Source: Rikenellaceae bacterium (GTDB taxonomy: Bacteria > Bacteroidota > Bacteroidia > Bacteroidales > Rikenellaceae). Taken from it: a stretch of DNA of 47,335 nucleotides. Below are positions 8,695 through 18,637 of the stretch, piece by piece. The number at the start of each line of letters is the position of its first letter. The stretch's first letter is position 1. The position numbers were made by a program, and so were the translations under genes. The notes beneath the pieces are model-generated. The model did no database searches. It worked only from the letters and a program-made list of their open reading frames with translations, and was not told the DNA's origin. The DNA lies in assembly GCA_015060115.1 (NCBI GenBank), contig SUZB01000016.1, positions 1-47,335 on the forward strand, given 5' to 3'.

Positions 8695-8828
8695 TGCATT
8701 AACTTTATGCCCTAACTGTGTCTTCTCGGTTCGTCTATGCGCCGATTAGACGGATTATTTGGGACGCAATGATGGGCGTAGGGTAGAAGAAACAAACTTA
8801 ATAACTTTATACTAATTTTCTAAAACTA

Positions 8829-11800
8829 ATGCTTATGGTTAAAAAAGTTGTACTATCAATGGTTGCAACTCTGCTCTTGGGCAGCTTCGGCGCTTTTGCT
8901 CAAGGTCAGCGTGTTACCGGTACAGTAACCGATGATACCGGTATGCCGGTCATCGGAGCAGCGGTTGTAGTAGACGGTACTACTCGTGGTACTACTACCG
9001 ATGTTGCCGGTTATTATGAGATCGCAGCTGCGGCTGATGCTAACTTGGTATTCTCATACCTCGGTTTGCAGTCTCAGACAGTTGCTGTTGCTGGTCGCAC
9101 AGTTGTTGATGTAGTCCTCGTTGCTGATTCAGAGCAGATCGAGGAGGTCGTAGTACAGGCGTTCGGTGTTGCCAAGAAGGAGGCATTTACCGGTTCTGCT
9201 ACTACTATCAAGTCAGACGACCTTGCGAAGACTCAGTCTTCGAATGTAGCTAATGCCCTTACCGGTAAGGTGGCAGGTCTCAAAACTACAATGGGCTCGG
9301 GTTCGCTCGGTTCGGAGCCATCTATCACTATTCGTGGTATCGGTTCTATCAACGCAGGTAGCGATCCTTTGTGGGTTGTCGATGGTGTGCCTTATGAGGG
9401 CGACAAGAACAACATCAACATGGCCGATGTTGAGACTATGACCGTCTTGAAGGATGCTGCATCTAACGCACTTTATGGTGCTCGTGGTGCTGGTGGTGTT
9501 ATTATGATTACCACCAAGCGTGCAAAGGCTGGTGATGCTCGCGTTAACTTCGACGCTAAGTGGGGTGTTAATTCAGCTGCTCGTCAGCTTTATGACTACA
9601 CTCGCAATCCAGGTCAGTACTACGAGATGCACTACTCTGCATTGAAGAATTACTATATGTCATCAAAGGGTCTTGATGCTGCATCGGCTCATTTTGAGGC
9701 TTCTTCAAGGCTTTTCTCGGATAATGAGGGTACAGGTTACAATGTTTACACCGTTCCTGCTGGCCAGACTCTTATCGGTGCAAACGGTAAGATCAATCCT
9801 AACGCTACTCTCGGTCGCAAGGTTACAACAAACGGCAAGGACTATTGGGTTACTCCTGATGACTGGTACGATGAGATGTACAATCCCTCATTCCGTCATG
9901 AGTACAACCTTTCAGTTTCTGCAGCTACAGAAAAGTCAAACTTCTTCGCTTCGTTCGGTTATTTGAACAATACCGGTATCGTTGATGGTTCAAACATGCA
10001 GCGTTATACAGCTCGTTTGCGTGCTGACTACCAGGCAAAGAAGTGGTTGAAGATTGGTGCTAATATGAGCTACACCAACTTCTATTGGGATGGTGGCTCT
10101 GGTATGTCAGAGGGCGATGGCTCTACTTCTGACCCATTTACCCTTGTTGCTGATATGGCTCCTATCTATCCTCTCTATATTCGTGATGGTGAGGGTAATA
10201 TCATGTACGAGGAAAACCGTGCAGGACACGGCTACTTTGGTAAGAAGTACGATGAGAAGTGGCCTATCTACGACGATGGTCGTGGTACTTACACTGGTAT
10301 GAAGACTCAGACAGCTTCTGATGCTAACCCATTGCAGCTTCTTTGGTTGAACCAGAACATCAACGAGGGTAATGCAGTCTCGGTTAATGGTTTTGCTGAT
10401 ATCACTTTCTGCGAGGGTCTTAAACTTACTATTAATGGTTCGGTTACTATCGATGAGACTCGTCAGACTTCATTGCTCAACCCCTACTATGGTCAGTTCG
10501 CTACTCGTGGTGGTTTTGTTTCGAAGTATCACGGTCGTACATTCGACTATAACTTGCAGCAGTTGTTGACCTACTCGAAGGCGTTTGGCGCATATGGTCA
10601 GCACCAGCTCGACTTGTTGCTCGGACACGAGACTTACAATGCACTTGCTTATTCTCTTTCAGCTTCTGCTAACAAGATTTACTCTACAGATAACCTTGAG
10701 TTGAGTGGTGCTATCATCGACGGTAAGGCGTCAAATTCTGCTACTTCAGAGTATATTAATGAGGGTTATTTGTTCCGTGCTATGTACGAGTATGATGGCC
10801 GTATCTTTGCATCGGCATCTTACCGTCGTGATGCATCATCTCGCTTCCATCCCGATCACCGTTGGGGTAACTTCTGGTCAGTAGGTGGTGCTTGGATTAT
10901 CAACCGTGAATCTTGGTTCGATGCTCCTGTACTCAATATGTTTAAGCTCAAGGCTTCTATTGGTTCACAGGGTAACGACCAGATTGGTGATTACTTGTAT
11001 ACCGATTTGTATGTTGTAGAGAATGATGGTAAGGACGAGTTCGCTATTTCATTTGCTCGTAAGGGTAACCCATTTATCACTTGGGAGACTAACACAAATA
11101 TCAACGCAGGTATTGAGTTCGGTTTGTGGAATGATCGTTTGAGCGGTAGCGTTGATTACTTCTATCGTCTTACTTCTGATATGTTGTTCTCTGTTCCTGT
11201 TACTCCATCTAACGGTTACTCTTCTTACTGGAGCAACATCGGTGATATGGCTAACACCGGTATCGAGGTTGTTTTGAATGGCGATATCATCCGTTCAAAG
11301 AATGTTGTTTGGTCATTGAATGCTAACCTTACTTGGATTAAGAATAAGGTTTTGGATTTGCCCGAATCAAGCGAGGATCGTGTTGTTGATGGTCACGCAG
11401 GTTTCATCAACGGTACTACTTTCATTGGCGAGGGTCTTCCATTGGGTACTCTCTATATCCACGAGTGGGCAGGTGTAAATCCTGAGACCGGTGAAGGTAT
11501 GTGGTGGAAGAAGGACGAGACTACTGGTGAGTGGCGTACGACCAGCGACTACAAGAACGATATGAGTGGTGATGTTGATAGCCGTAAGCTTATGGCTTGC
11601 ACTCAGGCAAAGGTGTTCGGTGGTTTCGGCACAACTTTGTATGCTTATGGTTTCGACCTCTCTGTAGCATTTGACTACCAGCTTGGTGGTAAGACTATTG
11701 ATGGTACCTATGCAAGCTATATGTCATCACCCCATGTTACCAGCCTTGGTGAGAACTATCACCTCGACTTGTTGAACGCTTGGACTCCTGAGAACAAGAA

Positions 11801-12080
11801 TTCAGACATTCCTCGTTTCCAGTATGGTGATGAGTACAATGCAGCTACTTCAAGCCGCTTCCTCATCAGCACTAACTACTTGAATATTTCTAATATTAGC
11901 CTTGGTTATACCTTCCCATCTAAGTGGTTTAAGGGTCATATCCAGAACTTGCGTGTATACGCGATATGTGATAATGTTTGGTACTGGTCAGCACGAAAGG
12001 GCTTTGACCCCCGTGGTGGTAGTGTAGCATACTATTCACCTATCCGTACTATTACTGGTGGTGTAACCGTTACATTCTAA
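8829..12080 (+). CDS. SusC/RagA family TonB-linked outer-membrane transporter
   Basis: A 1083-residue outer-membrane transporter. It has a signal peptide ending AFAQG (about 1-26), a carboxypeptidase-like domain (VTGTVTDDTGMPVIGAAVVV, about 29-105), a TonB-box-like segment EEVVVQAFG, a plug with VLKDAASNALYGARGAGG and GVIMITTK, then a 22-strand-type barrel ending in VTVTF. These are hallmarks of SusC proteins, which import ligand delivered by a SusD lid. SusD follows 8 bases downstream. Two start codons are possible (8829 or 8835); MVKKVVLSM from 8835 gives the cleaner signal peptide. Codons are strongly T-ending (GGT, GCT, CGT) compared with neighbours such as GH97, which suggests high expression. 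The ligand is unknown; the nearby secreted proteases make peptides plausible. Confidence 0.93.
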   Translation: MLMVKKVVLSMVATLLLGSFGAFAQGQRVTGTVTDDTGMPVIGAAVVVDGTTRGTTTDVAGYYEIAAAADANLVFSYLGLQSQTVAVAGRTVVDVVLVADSEQIEEVVVQAFGVAKKEAFTGSATTIKSDDLAKTQSSNVANALTGKVAGLKTTMGSGSLGSEPSITIRGIGSINAGSDPLWVVDGVPYEGDKNNINMADVETMTVLKDAASNALYGARGAGGVIMITTKRAKAGDARVNFDAKWGVNSAARQLYDYTRNPGQYYEMHYSALKNYYMSSKGLDAASAHFEASSRLFSDNEGTGYNVYTVPAGQTLIGANGKINPNATLGRKVTTNGKDYWVTPDDWYDEMYNPSFRHEYNLSVSAATEKSNFFASFGYLNNTGIVDGSNMQRYTARLRADYQAKKWLKIGANMSYTNFYWDGGSGMSEGDGSTSDPFTLVADMAPIYPLYIRDGEGNIMYEENRAGHGYFGKKYDEKWPIYDDGRGTYTGMKTQTASDANPLQLLWLNQNINEGNAVSVNGFADITFCEGLKLTINGSVTIDETRQTSLLNPYYGQFATRGGFVSKYHGRTFDYNLQQLLTYSKAFGAYGQHQLDLLLGHETYNALAYSLSASANKIYSTDNLELSGAIIDGKASNSATSEYINEGYLFRAMYEYDGRIFASASYRRDASSRFHPDHRWGNFWSVGGAWIINRESWFDAPVLNMFKLKASIGSQGNDQIGDYLYTDLYVVENDGKDEFAISFARKGNPFITWETNTNINAGIEFGLWNDRLSGSVDYFYRLTSDMLFSVPVTPSNGYSSYWSNIGDMANTGIEVVLNGDIIRSKNVVWSLNANLTWIKNKVLDLPESSEDRVVDGHAGFINGTTFIGEGLPLGTLYIHEWAGVNPETGEGMWWKKDETTGEWRTTSDYKNDMSGDVDSRKLMACTQAKVFGGFGTTLYAYGFDLSVAFDYQLGGKTIDGTYASYMSSPHVTSLGENYHLDLLNAWTPENKNSDIPRFQYGDEYNAATSSRFLISTNYLNISNISLGYTFPSKWFKGHIQNLRVYAICDNVWYWSARKGFDPRGGSVAYYSPIRTITGGVTVTF

Positions 12081-12088
12081 TTTAATAT

Positions 12089-13762
12089 ATGTACAAGATT
12101 ATGAAAATACGTAATATATTCTCACTGGCAGCTGTAACACTCTGTGTTGCATTTGCCCTAAGTGGATGTATCAAGGAGACATTCCCCAAGACTGGTAATA
12201 TTACTGAGGGCCAGATGCTTGCTGCAGATACAGAGGTTGTTCTTGAAAAGTTGCTTCCTGGTATCAACGCAAGTATGCTTGGAATGTGCTACAGCTCTGA
12301 TATGCATAGCGACTACGGACAGTTCTCGATGGGTATCTTCCTTGACTACTCAACAGACTGGATTGTAAATATGGGTGATGCCCGTTACAACCACTTCAAT
12401 CAGGCTATGTGGGGTCAGGGTTATGGCCCTAGTGGTACTATGTCTTATTTCGTTTGGTGGCGTTACTATCCACAGATCAGAAAGTGTAATCAGATTATTG
12501 ATATTGCGGGCGATGAGGAGAGCTTAGCTTTCTACCGTGGTACCGCAAAGGCATATCGTGCAATGTTCTATCTCGACCTTGCTCGTTTGTTTGAGCCTAT
12601 GTATTCTGATGCTCCCAATATTCCTAACTACAACGACGAGCTTTATTCTCGCGATGTTATTGGCAAGACTGTTCCTTATATTGATGAGACCTTTGTTCAT
12701 GATGCTGAGAAGGCTGAGAACAATCCTCGTCTTACTCGTGAGGAGATGTTCACTCGTATCTTAGCTGATCTTAAAGATGCTGAGGAGTGTTTGAAGGATT
12801 TCAATCGTGCTAACGCATCTGAGATTAACTTGGCTGTAGTTTACGGTCTTTACGCTCGTGCCTATATGTGGTTGGGTGGCTTCGATGATGGTCTCAATGG
12901 TGAGCTTCCCGAGGGTAACGCTGCATATACTTTGGCTTCGGAGTATGCTCAGAAGACTATCGCTGCGCACGGTGGTTATGTGATGACAGAGGCAGAGTGG
13001 ACAAATGTTAATAATGCCTTTAACACTATTGTTCCATCTTGGATTCTGGCACAGATCTACTCATCAGATACAGTAAATTCTAACCTTCACAACCACCCTG
13101 CACACTTCTCTCCCGAGCTTATCGAGAGCTATTGTGCGTTGTTCGTATTCCCTGGTGTGCCTAACCGTGTTTATGACAAACTTGGTAACGCTGATATTCG
13201 TAAGAAGATCATGAAGGGTCCTGATACTACTTATGAGCAGTTCAAGAACTACACTTTGATGAGTGCTGACGAGTTTGAAGGTGTTCCACCTTACACATTC
13301 TTCAAGTATCGTCCCGGTTCTGGTAACCGTACTGACAATATGGTGGCTGCTGCTATCTCATTGCCATTGATGCGTCTTGAGGAGATGTACTTCATTGATA
13401 TGGAGGCTACATTGCATACTCAGGGTGTTGATGCTGCTTGGCAGAAGCTCATGTCATTTATGTCTTATCGCGACAGCAATTACATTTGCCCTGTAGCTGA
13501 CTATGATGGTATGCTTGAGGAGATTATCTTCCAGAAGGGTGTTGAGTTCTGGGCTGAGGGTATCATTATGTATGATATGAAGCGTCTTGGTATGGGTATC
13601 AAGCGTAAGTACACTGGCACTAACTTCGATGAGAAGAGCCAGTTCAACACTACTAGTCGTGTACCTTGGTGGAACTTCTGTATCCCTATGGGTGAGACAG
13701 ATATGAATCTTGGTATCGAGGCGAACAATCCTGATCCCTCTAATGGTGTTACTTTCAACTAA
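12089..13762 (+). CDS. SusD/RagB family surface nutrient-binding lipoprotein
   Basis: A 557-residue lipoprotein with lipobox LSGC (Cys near residue 27). The sequence KYCNQI-like (RKCNQIIDIAG) followed by YRGTAKAYRAMFYLDLARLFEPMY is the classic SusD tetratricopeptide region, and the C-terminal part contains RLEEMYFIDMEA and FQKGVEFWAEGIIMYDMKR, also typical. It would sit on the cell surface as the lid of the SusC transporter encoded 8 bases upstream. The second ATG at 12101 gives a more usual lipoprotein N-terminus (MKIRNIF) and may be the true start. It uses the same T-ending codon style as SusC. Confidence 0.92.
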   Translation: MYKIMKIRNIFSLAAVTLCVAFALSGCIKETFPKTGNITEGQMLAADTEVVLEKLLPGINASMLGMCYSSDMHSDYGQFSMGIFLDYSTDWIVNMGDARYNHFNQAMWGQGYGPSGTMSYFVWWRYYPQIRKCNQIIDIAGDEESLAFYRGTAKAYRAMFYLDLARLFEPMYSDAPNIPNYNDELYSRDVIGKTVPYIDETFVHDAEKAENNPRLTREEMFTRILADLKDAEECLKDFNRANASEINLAVVYGLYARAYMWLGGFDDGLNGELPEGNAAYTLASEYAQKTIAAHGGYVMTEAEWTNVNNAFNTIVPSWILAQIYSSDTVNSNLHNHPAHFSPELIESYCALFVFPGVPNRVYDKLGNADIRKKIMKGPDTTYEQFKNYTLMSADEFEGVPPYTFFKYRPGSGNRTDNMVAAAISLPLMRLEEMYFIDMEATLHTQGVDAAWQKLMSFMSYRDSNYICPVADYDGMLEEIIFQKGVEFWAEGIIMYDMKRLGMGIKRKYTGTNFDEKSQFNTTSRVPWWNFCIPMGETDMNLGIEANNPDPSNGVTFN

Positions 13763-13787
13763 GGTTTAAATAAAAACAAGTAAAAAT

Positions 13788-16082
13788 ATGAAAAAATTTA
13801 AGTTTTCACATCTGCTCCTTGCCATTGTAGGTGTTTTGGCATTTGCTTCGTGTCAGCACGAGCACGCCGATTGGACACCTGGCGTGCAGGATGCAAGTAT
13901 GGGTGTATATTTTCCCGACACCTCGCATGTAGACCTTGCTGTGGATGGTACCGAGGCGGAGATTGTTGTTAAGCGATTTAAGACTACCGAGGCCGCGTCT
14001 GTCAAAGTTCGTATTGAGGATATTGATAAGTGTGGTTTGTTCACCGTTCAGGGCACTGAGTTTAATGAACAGGGTGGTGCTACTGTAAATGTTGATTTTG
14101 CAGCTGGCGCTGAGGAGTCATCTATCATCTTTGGCTATGATAGCTCAGAGCTTGTAGCTGGTGCTATTTACAGCTTTAGTATTCAGCTTGACCAGGCCGA
14201 TGCTTCTCTTTATGGTGTCTCTAACACAGTGTTCACACTCGCTATCCCTGAGCCTTGGAAGTCTTTGGGTAAGGGTACCTATCGTGATGACTTCCTCGCA
14301 CCTTTGTATGGCGGTCCTTCGGGCGTAATTGTTGAGGTTGAGGTTGTTCAGCACGAGCTTGAGCCTAACCGTTATCGTATGGTTGAGCCTTATAGCCAGG
14401 CTATGTGTCCCTACATCATCGGTGGTGTGCCTGAGGATATGACTTACACTGGCCCTGGCTATGTTGAGTTCGTTGTGGATGAGAACGGTAATGTTGTGAT
14501 TCCTTCAAGCCCACTTGGCTTTAAGCTCGATGTAGGTACTGGCGGTCCTGTGGATTTCTATCTTGCTACCGTATATGCTGACCAGAACACTCCTTTGTAC
14601 GGTAAGTTCGAGGAGGGTGTCTTCTGGTTCACTACTCCCCAGTCTATCATGTGGCACATTCCTGATGGTCGTGGTAACTACGCTAACCAGAACGGTTTGT
14701 TTGCTCTTGCTCTTCCTGGCTACAGCATTAGGGACTACTCTATCTCGGCTGCTTATGCAGGTATGGTAACTGAGTCTGACAATGTAACAACTTCGGCTCT
14801 TCTTGAGTTTGCTGTTGGTTCTGATGTTCAGTCATACAAGTTTACTATCCTCGATGGTAATGTAGTAGATGCAACTGATACAATCGCAGCTATTGTTGAG
14901 GGTAGTGAGGATATCACTATCTATGAGGCTGAGGCTGATGAGCTTGCATGGACTCTCGACCTTGGTGCCGCTGGTATCTACACTGTTGTAGCAGTTCCTT
15001 ATGCTGATGAGGCTGTGGTTGATGAGGCTATCGTTTATCCTTTCTACTTCCATATGGGTGGTGGTGAGCTTCCTAAGGCAGAGTTCAAGGTATTATACGA
15101 TTCTGTTTTCAATCTTACCGGCGATGAGAAGTATGAGGAGCAGTTCCCAGAGGCTTACTTTGTAGCTCTTGGTATTGTTGGCAACCCTAATGAGATGAAG
15201 TCTATCAAGGCTTGGATTGGCGACGCCGCTGTTGTTGCTGGCAGTGGTATGACTCCCGAGCAGCTTGTTGCAGGCTATGGTGAAGACTTCCAGAGTGCTA
15301 TTGACGCAATACGTAAGAGCTATGACCCTGAGAAGGGCTATGGTTCAGCAGTTATGGGTCCATATAACATGGCTTCAGGTTCAACCTCATGTGCGATTGT
15401 TGCTATCGAGACTCTCTATGGTGATACTCAGGTATTCTATGTAGAGAAGGAGTTGCCTAATGTTACTGGTTTTGCTCTTGGTTCATACAGCCTCTCTGAC
15501 ACCTTTAATGGTAAGGAGTATGCTTTGGATTTCCACCTTGGTGGTGGTTACGAAGCTAATCAGGTTCTTGCTACTATCAAGGACTTCCAGTTCGTTGGTA
15601 AGGTTGATGCTGAGAATGGTGCTGTAGTATTCGATGGTTTTGAGTTGAATTATGAAGAGGATTTAATCACCAACACTTACACATTCTACTACGATAAGGC
15701 ACAGACTCAGGCATTTGGTTACTATGCTGCATCAGATGCTGAGTTGAATACTCCTGCTGACCTTACATTCTCATTCGAGGGTGATAAGCTTGTAGGTCTT
15801 GAGACTTATTTTGCAAGCTTGATTTTTGCTCTCGAGGATGAGTCATTAGTAGGTTATGACTTCTACTTCTCACCTGAGGCTACGCTTGAGTATGTAGTAG
15901 TTGAGGAGACTCCCGAGGAGGAGCAGCCTGAGACTGCTGCAGTTAAGGCTTCTGTAAAGAGCCTTGGTGCTGAGCTTCAGCTTGGTGTTGCGGTTGATTT
16001 CACCGTATCAACAATCAAGGCAGAGCCTTACCACGGTGAGGTTGTTCGTGAGTATGTTAGCAATGCAACTTTCGCGTTCTAA
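13788..16082 (+). CDS. Third-position surface lipoprotein of the SusCD operon (SusE/SusF-like role)
   Basis: A 764-residue lipoprotein (lipobox FASC, Cys22), 25 bases after susD and before a strong terminator, hence the last gene of the operon. The N-terminal part (about 35-155) reads like a beta-sandwich of the DUF1735/Calx-beta style: MGVYFPDTSHVDLAVDGTEAEIVVKR and TFTLAIPEPWKS. The rest is acidic and beta-rich with no catalytic motif I can see; a LVAGYGEDFQSAIDAIRKSYDPEKGYG segment near 490 is the only clearly helical part. In characterised operons this position holds surface glycan- or peptide-binding proteins. I infer ligand binding; the family name is not certain. Confidence 0.75.
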   Translation: MKKFKFSHLLLAIVGVLAFASCQHEHADWTPGVQDASMGVYFPDTSHVDLAVDGTEAEIVVKRFKTTEAASVKVRIEDIDKCGLFTVQGTEFNEQGGATVNVDFAAGAEESSIIFGYDSSELVAGAIYSFSIQLDQADASLYGVSNTVFTLAIPEPWKSLGKGTYRDDFLAPLYGGPSGVIVEVEVVQHELEPNRYRMVEPYSQAMCPYIIGGVPEDMTYTGPGYVEFVVDENGNVVIPSSPLGFKLDVGTGGPVDFYLATVYADQNTPLYGKFEEGVFWFTTPQSIMWHIPDGRGNYANQNGLFALALPGYSIRDYSISAAYAGMVTESDNVTTSALLEFAVGSDVQSYKFTILDGNVVDATDTIAAIVEGSEDITIYEAEADELAWTLDLGAAGIYTVVAVPYADEAVVDEAIVYPFYFHMGGGELPKAEFKVLYDSVFNLTGDEKYEEQFPEAYFVALGIVGNPNEMKSIKAWIGDAAVVAGSGMTPEQLVAGYGEDFQSAIDAIRKSYDPEKGYGSAVMGPYNMASGSTSCAIVAIETLYGDTQVFYVEKELPNVTGFALGSYSLSDTFNGKEYALDFHLGGGYEANQVLATIKDFQFVGKVDAENGAVVFDGFELNYEEDLITNTYTFYYDKAQTQAFGYYAASDAELNTPADLTFSFEGDKLVGLETYFASLIFALEDESLVGYDFYFSPEATLEYVVVEETPEEEQPETAAVKASVKSLGAELQLGVAVDFTVSTIKAEPYHGEVVREYVSNATFAF

Positions 16083-16106
16083 ACCATAGAACACCTTAAT
16101 ACTATT

Positions 16107-16140
16107 GCGGCCTGCCCCTCGGGGTGGGCCGCTTGTTTTT
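16107..16140 (+). terminator. Intrinsic terminator of the SusCD operon
   Basis: GCGGCCTGCCCC (16107-16118) pairs with GGGGTGGGCCGC (16121-16132) with two wobble pairs, followed by TTGTTTTT. It lies 25 bases after the stop codon. Confidence 0.8.
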
Positions 16141-16189
16141 GTGTTCGCACCTTTGGGTGGTGAAGGGTAGTGCGCAGGCGTACGGAGGG

Positions 16190-16288
16190 CTAAACGAAAG
16201 AGACGAAAGAGACGAAAGAGACGAAAGGGACGGAAGAGACGAAAGGACGAAAGGACGAAAGGACGAAAGGGACGAAAGAGACGACAAC
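16190..16288. repeat. Degenerate (AG)GACGAAA short tandem repeat
   Basis: About eleven imperfect 8-9 base units (GAGACGAAA, GGACGAAAG) in a row. They occupy the position of the left arm of an A-family repeat whose right arm follows at 16310-16425. The frame across it would code a low-complexity RDERDERDE peptide, which I do not believe is a gene. Confidence 0.8.
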
Positions 16289-16425
16289 GAAGTCGGCTAT
16301 CATTTTTCTCTGTTATCTCTGCGTCTCTGCTGTCTCTGTTGTCTCTGCTGTCTCTGTTGTCCTATCGTCTTATGGTCTTATCATCTTAATATCTCTAACA
16401 ACTAAAAACTAATAACTAACATCTC
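16289..16425 (-). repeat. A-family palindromic repeat, right arm (copy A1)
   Basis: GTCCTATCGTCTTATGGTCT and the following TCTCTAACAACTAAAAACTA are the reverse complement of the left arm at 34170-34230. The inner part is a run of TGTCTCTGC/TGTCTCTGT units that can pair with the AGAGAC units of the tract at 16190-16288. Together 16190-16425 fill most of the 458-base gap before the next gene. Confidence 0.65.
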
Positions 16426-16491
16426 TCCTTGCATATATGCAACTTTTTTTATAGTTTTTACTTAAATGTTTTCTCTTCTGAAAATTTTCGT

Positions 16492-16499
16492 TATATTTG
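16492..16499 (+). promoter_or_regulatory. -7 promoter element of the first S8 cassette
   Basis: TATATTTG at 16492-16499. The surrounding text (TTCGTTATATTTGCATCTTG) is repeated exactly at 19554-19573 before the second S8 gene, so the promoter was duplicated with the cassette. No clear TTG at -33. Confidence 0.6.
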
Positions 16500-16540
16500 C
16501 ATCTTGAGAAAGTACGAATATTTTTAATTTTTTAATAACT

Positions 16541-18607
16541 ATGAATAAGGGTAGAATTTTATTGTTTGCCTTGGTTGCACTTTTCGCATCATCTTGCGTT
16601 AAGGACCTCACTTCGGAGCCTACCGCTCAGTCTGAGATTGTTGCTGCCAAGAAGATTATCAACACCTCGGAGAATGCTGTCGCAGGTGAGCTTATCCTCT
16701 ATGTTGATGAGGAGACCGCAGATTTGTGGGCTAATACTGAGTCGGTAACACGCTCAGGTAGCGATGCTCTCAACACCGCAATCTCGGAGTTTGGTGCTGA
16801 ATCTATCGAGCCTGTGTTCAATATGGCTATCAATGGCGACGAGAAGCGTGCCTACGGCTTGCACCGTTGGTATATAGCGAAGTTCGACGAGGAGGCTAAC
16901 ATCGAGGTTGTTGCCGAGAAGTTTGCTGCTGCTAAGGAGGTTAAGCGTGTACAGTACTCTACCACTTTGGCTCGTCCAAAGGTTAGTGCCCACCCCGTAC
17001 CTGAGTCTTTTGCAACGCGAGCTGAGGGCGATATGCCATTCAACGACCCTATGCTTGAGCTTCAGTGGCACTACGACAATCAGGGCCTTCAGTCGCTCTA
17101 CAAAACTGCTAAGCGTGGCGAGGATATCAACGCTTTTGCTGCCTGGAAGCACACCACTGGTAACAATCAGGTTATCGTTGCAGTTGTTGATGAGGGTGTA
17201 AAGTATGACCACCCTGACTTGGCAGCAAATATGTGGGTAAACGAGGCCGAGAAGAGTGGTCAGCCGGGTGTCGATGATGACGGCAACGGTGTCGTTGACG
17301 ATGCTCACGGCTATAACTGCATTCAGGCTAATGGTAATATCACCTGGGATAAGGGTGTGTGGAAGACCGACCCTAATGGCATCCCGTATTGGGACGGAGA
17401 TTCAGGTCATGGTACCCATGTGGCAGGTACTGTAGCTGCAGTAAACAATAATGGCATCGGTGTGGCAGGCGTTGCTGGTGGTTCGGGTAATGGCGACGGT
17501 GTGCGTATTATGTCTATCCAGATCTTTGATGGCGATGGAAACACATCGTTGGCAGCTAATGCCAAGGGTATCGAGTATGCTGCTGACAATGGCGCTTGTA
17601 TCCTCCAGAACTCTTGGGGCTACCCATTGAAACCAGGTCAGACAATGACCGATGGCGACTACCAGGCTGGCTATAGCGTTGAGCTCTCTGCTATTCGCTA
17701 CTTTGTGTCTAAGAGTGGCTGCTCTGCAATGAAGGGTAATGTAGCTATCTTTGCTGCAGGTAACGACGCTAAGGCAACTGCCGACTATCCAGGTGCTTAC
17801 AACGAGTTTATTGCCGTAACAGCTTATGCTCCAGATGGCTTGCCAACAACATACACCAACTATAATTATGGCTGTAATGTGGCTGCCCCTGGTGGTGATA
17901 TTTGGATTTCAGGTCTAACCTCTTATGAATATGCTTACGAGGGTTGTGTACTCTCAACTCTCCCTGCCGAGACTATTGACCCAATTAGCGGTAATAAGTA
18001 CGGCACAGACTATGGCTATATGCAGGGTACTTCTATGGCTTGTCCTCATGTGTCAGGTATAGCTGCCTTGGTAGTGTCATACGCTGTCGAGAATGGTATT
18101 ACACTCACAAATACTCAGCTCTACGAGATTATCACATCATCAGTGCGTAATATAGATGATAAACTCACGGGAACGAAAGGTTATGGCGATCATCCAGGTT
18201 ATAATATGGGCCTTGATAGCTACAAGGGCAAGATGGGTACTGGTAAGATTGATGCCTTGATGGCTGTCCAGAGCGTGCGTGGTGCATTGTGTATTCCTGC
18301 ACATGTTGGCGAGGAGGTAGAGATCAATGTTAGCTCACTCCTTGGCGATGGCAATATCAAGGTAACTAGCTATTCGGACTATGTTATCCCCGCAGAGACT
18401 CGCAATCGTCTTGATATCAAGGGTGATACCTACTTCAGTGGCAAGATATATCTCACCTGCCATAATGCTGGTGTCGGCGTAATCACCGCTAAGTACATCG
18501 CTGGTGGTAATGCCGTAGGTGCTGGTGACACTACTGGCGGTAAGCTTATGGAGAAGGATATTGTCCTTGTTGTTCGCGACTCTAACGACAACGGTGGCTG
18601 GATGTAA
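16541..18607 (+). CDS. Subtilisin-like S8 family serine protease, lipoprotein (first copy)
   Basis: A 688-residue exported protease. Lipobox ASSC (Cys19) indicates a lipid anchor. Residues about 30-160 form a pro-region (AVAGELILYVDEETA ...) ending at FATRAEGDMPF (about 157-167), after which the mature start NDPMLELQWHY follows. The catalytic triad is visible: Asp217 in VVDEG, His293 in HGTHVAGT, Ser498 in GTSMACPHVSG, with oxyanion Asn408 in AAGND. An insertion of calcium-like acidic loops (PGVDDDGNGVVDD) sits at 242-254. A C-terminal beta domain (about 590-688) may bind substrate or the surface. The gene is followed at 31 bases by a small lipoprotein, and the pair is repeated at 19631-22103. 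It probably degrades extracellular protein at the cell surface. Confidence 0.9.
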   Translation: MNKGRILLFALVALFASSCVKDLTSEPTAQSEIVAAKKIINTSENAVAGELILYVDEETADLWANTESVTRSGSDALNTAISEFGAESIEPVFNMAINGDEKRAYGLHRWYIAKFDEEANIEVVAEKFAAAKEVKRVQYSTTLARPKVSAHPVPESFATRAEGDMPFNDPMLELQWHYDNQGLQSLYKTAKRGEDINAFAAWKHTTGNNQVIVAVVDEGVKYDHPDLAANMWVNEAEKSGQPGVDDDGNGVVDDAHGYNCIQANGNITWDKGVWKTDPNGIPYWDGDSGHGTHVAGTVAAVNNNGIGVAGVAGGSGNGDGVRIMSIQIFDGDGNTSLAANAKGIEYAADNGACILQNSWGYPLKPGQTMTDGDYQAGYSVELSAIRYFVSKSGCSAMKGNVAIFAAGNDAKATADYPGAYNEFIAVTAYAPDGLPTTYTNYNYGCNVAAPGGDIWISGLTSYEYAYEGCVLSTLPAETIDPISGNKYGTDYGYMQGTSMACPHVSGIAALVVSYAVENGITLTNTQLYEIITSSVRNIDDKLTGTKGYGDHPGYNMGLDSYKGKMGTGKIDALMAVQSVRGALCIPAHVGEEVEINVSSLLGDGNIKVTSYSDYVIPAETRNRLDIKGDTYFSGKIYLTCHNAGVGVITAKYIAGGNAVGAGDTTGGKLMEKDIVLVVRDSNDNGGWM

Positions 18608-18637
18608 TATTGTCTAACGAAATAATTTGTTCGAGAT

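Noticed and set aside
8561..8749. 62-codon frame before SusC
   Set aside because: It overlaps the SusC promoter and codes no recognisable protein.
16124..16405. 93-codon frame with RDERDERDE and LCCLCCLCC runs
   Set aside because: It is produced by the short tandem repeats of an A-family element; no signal, no start context, no homology.
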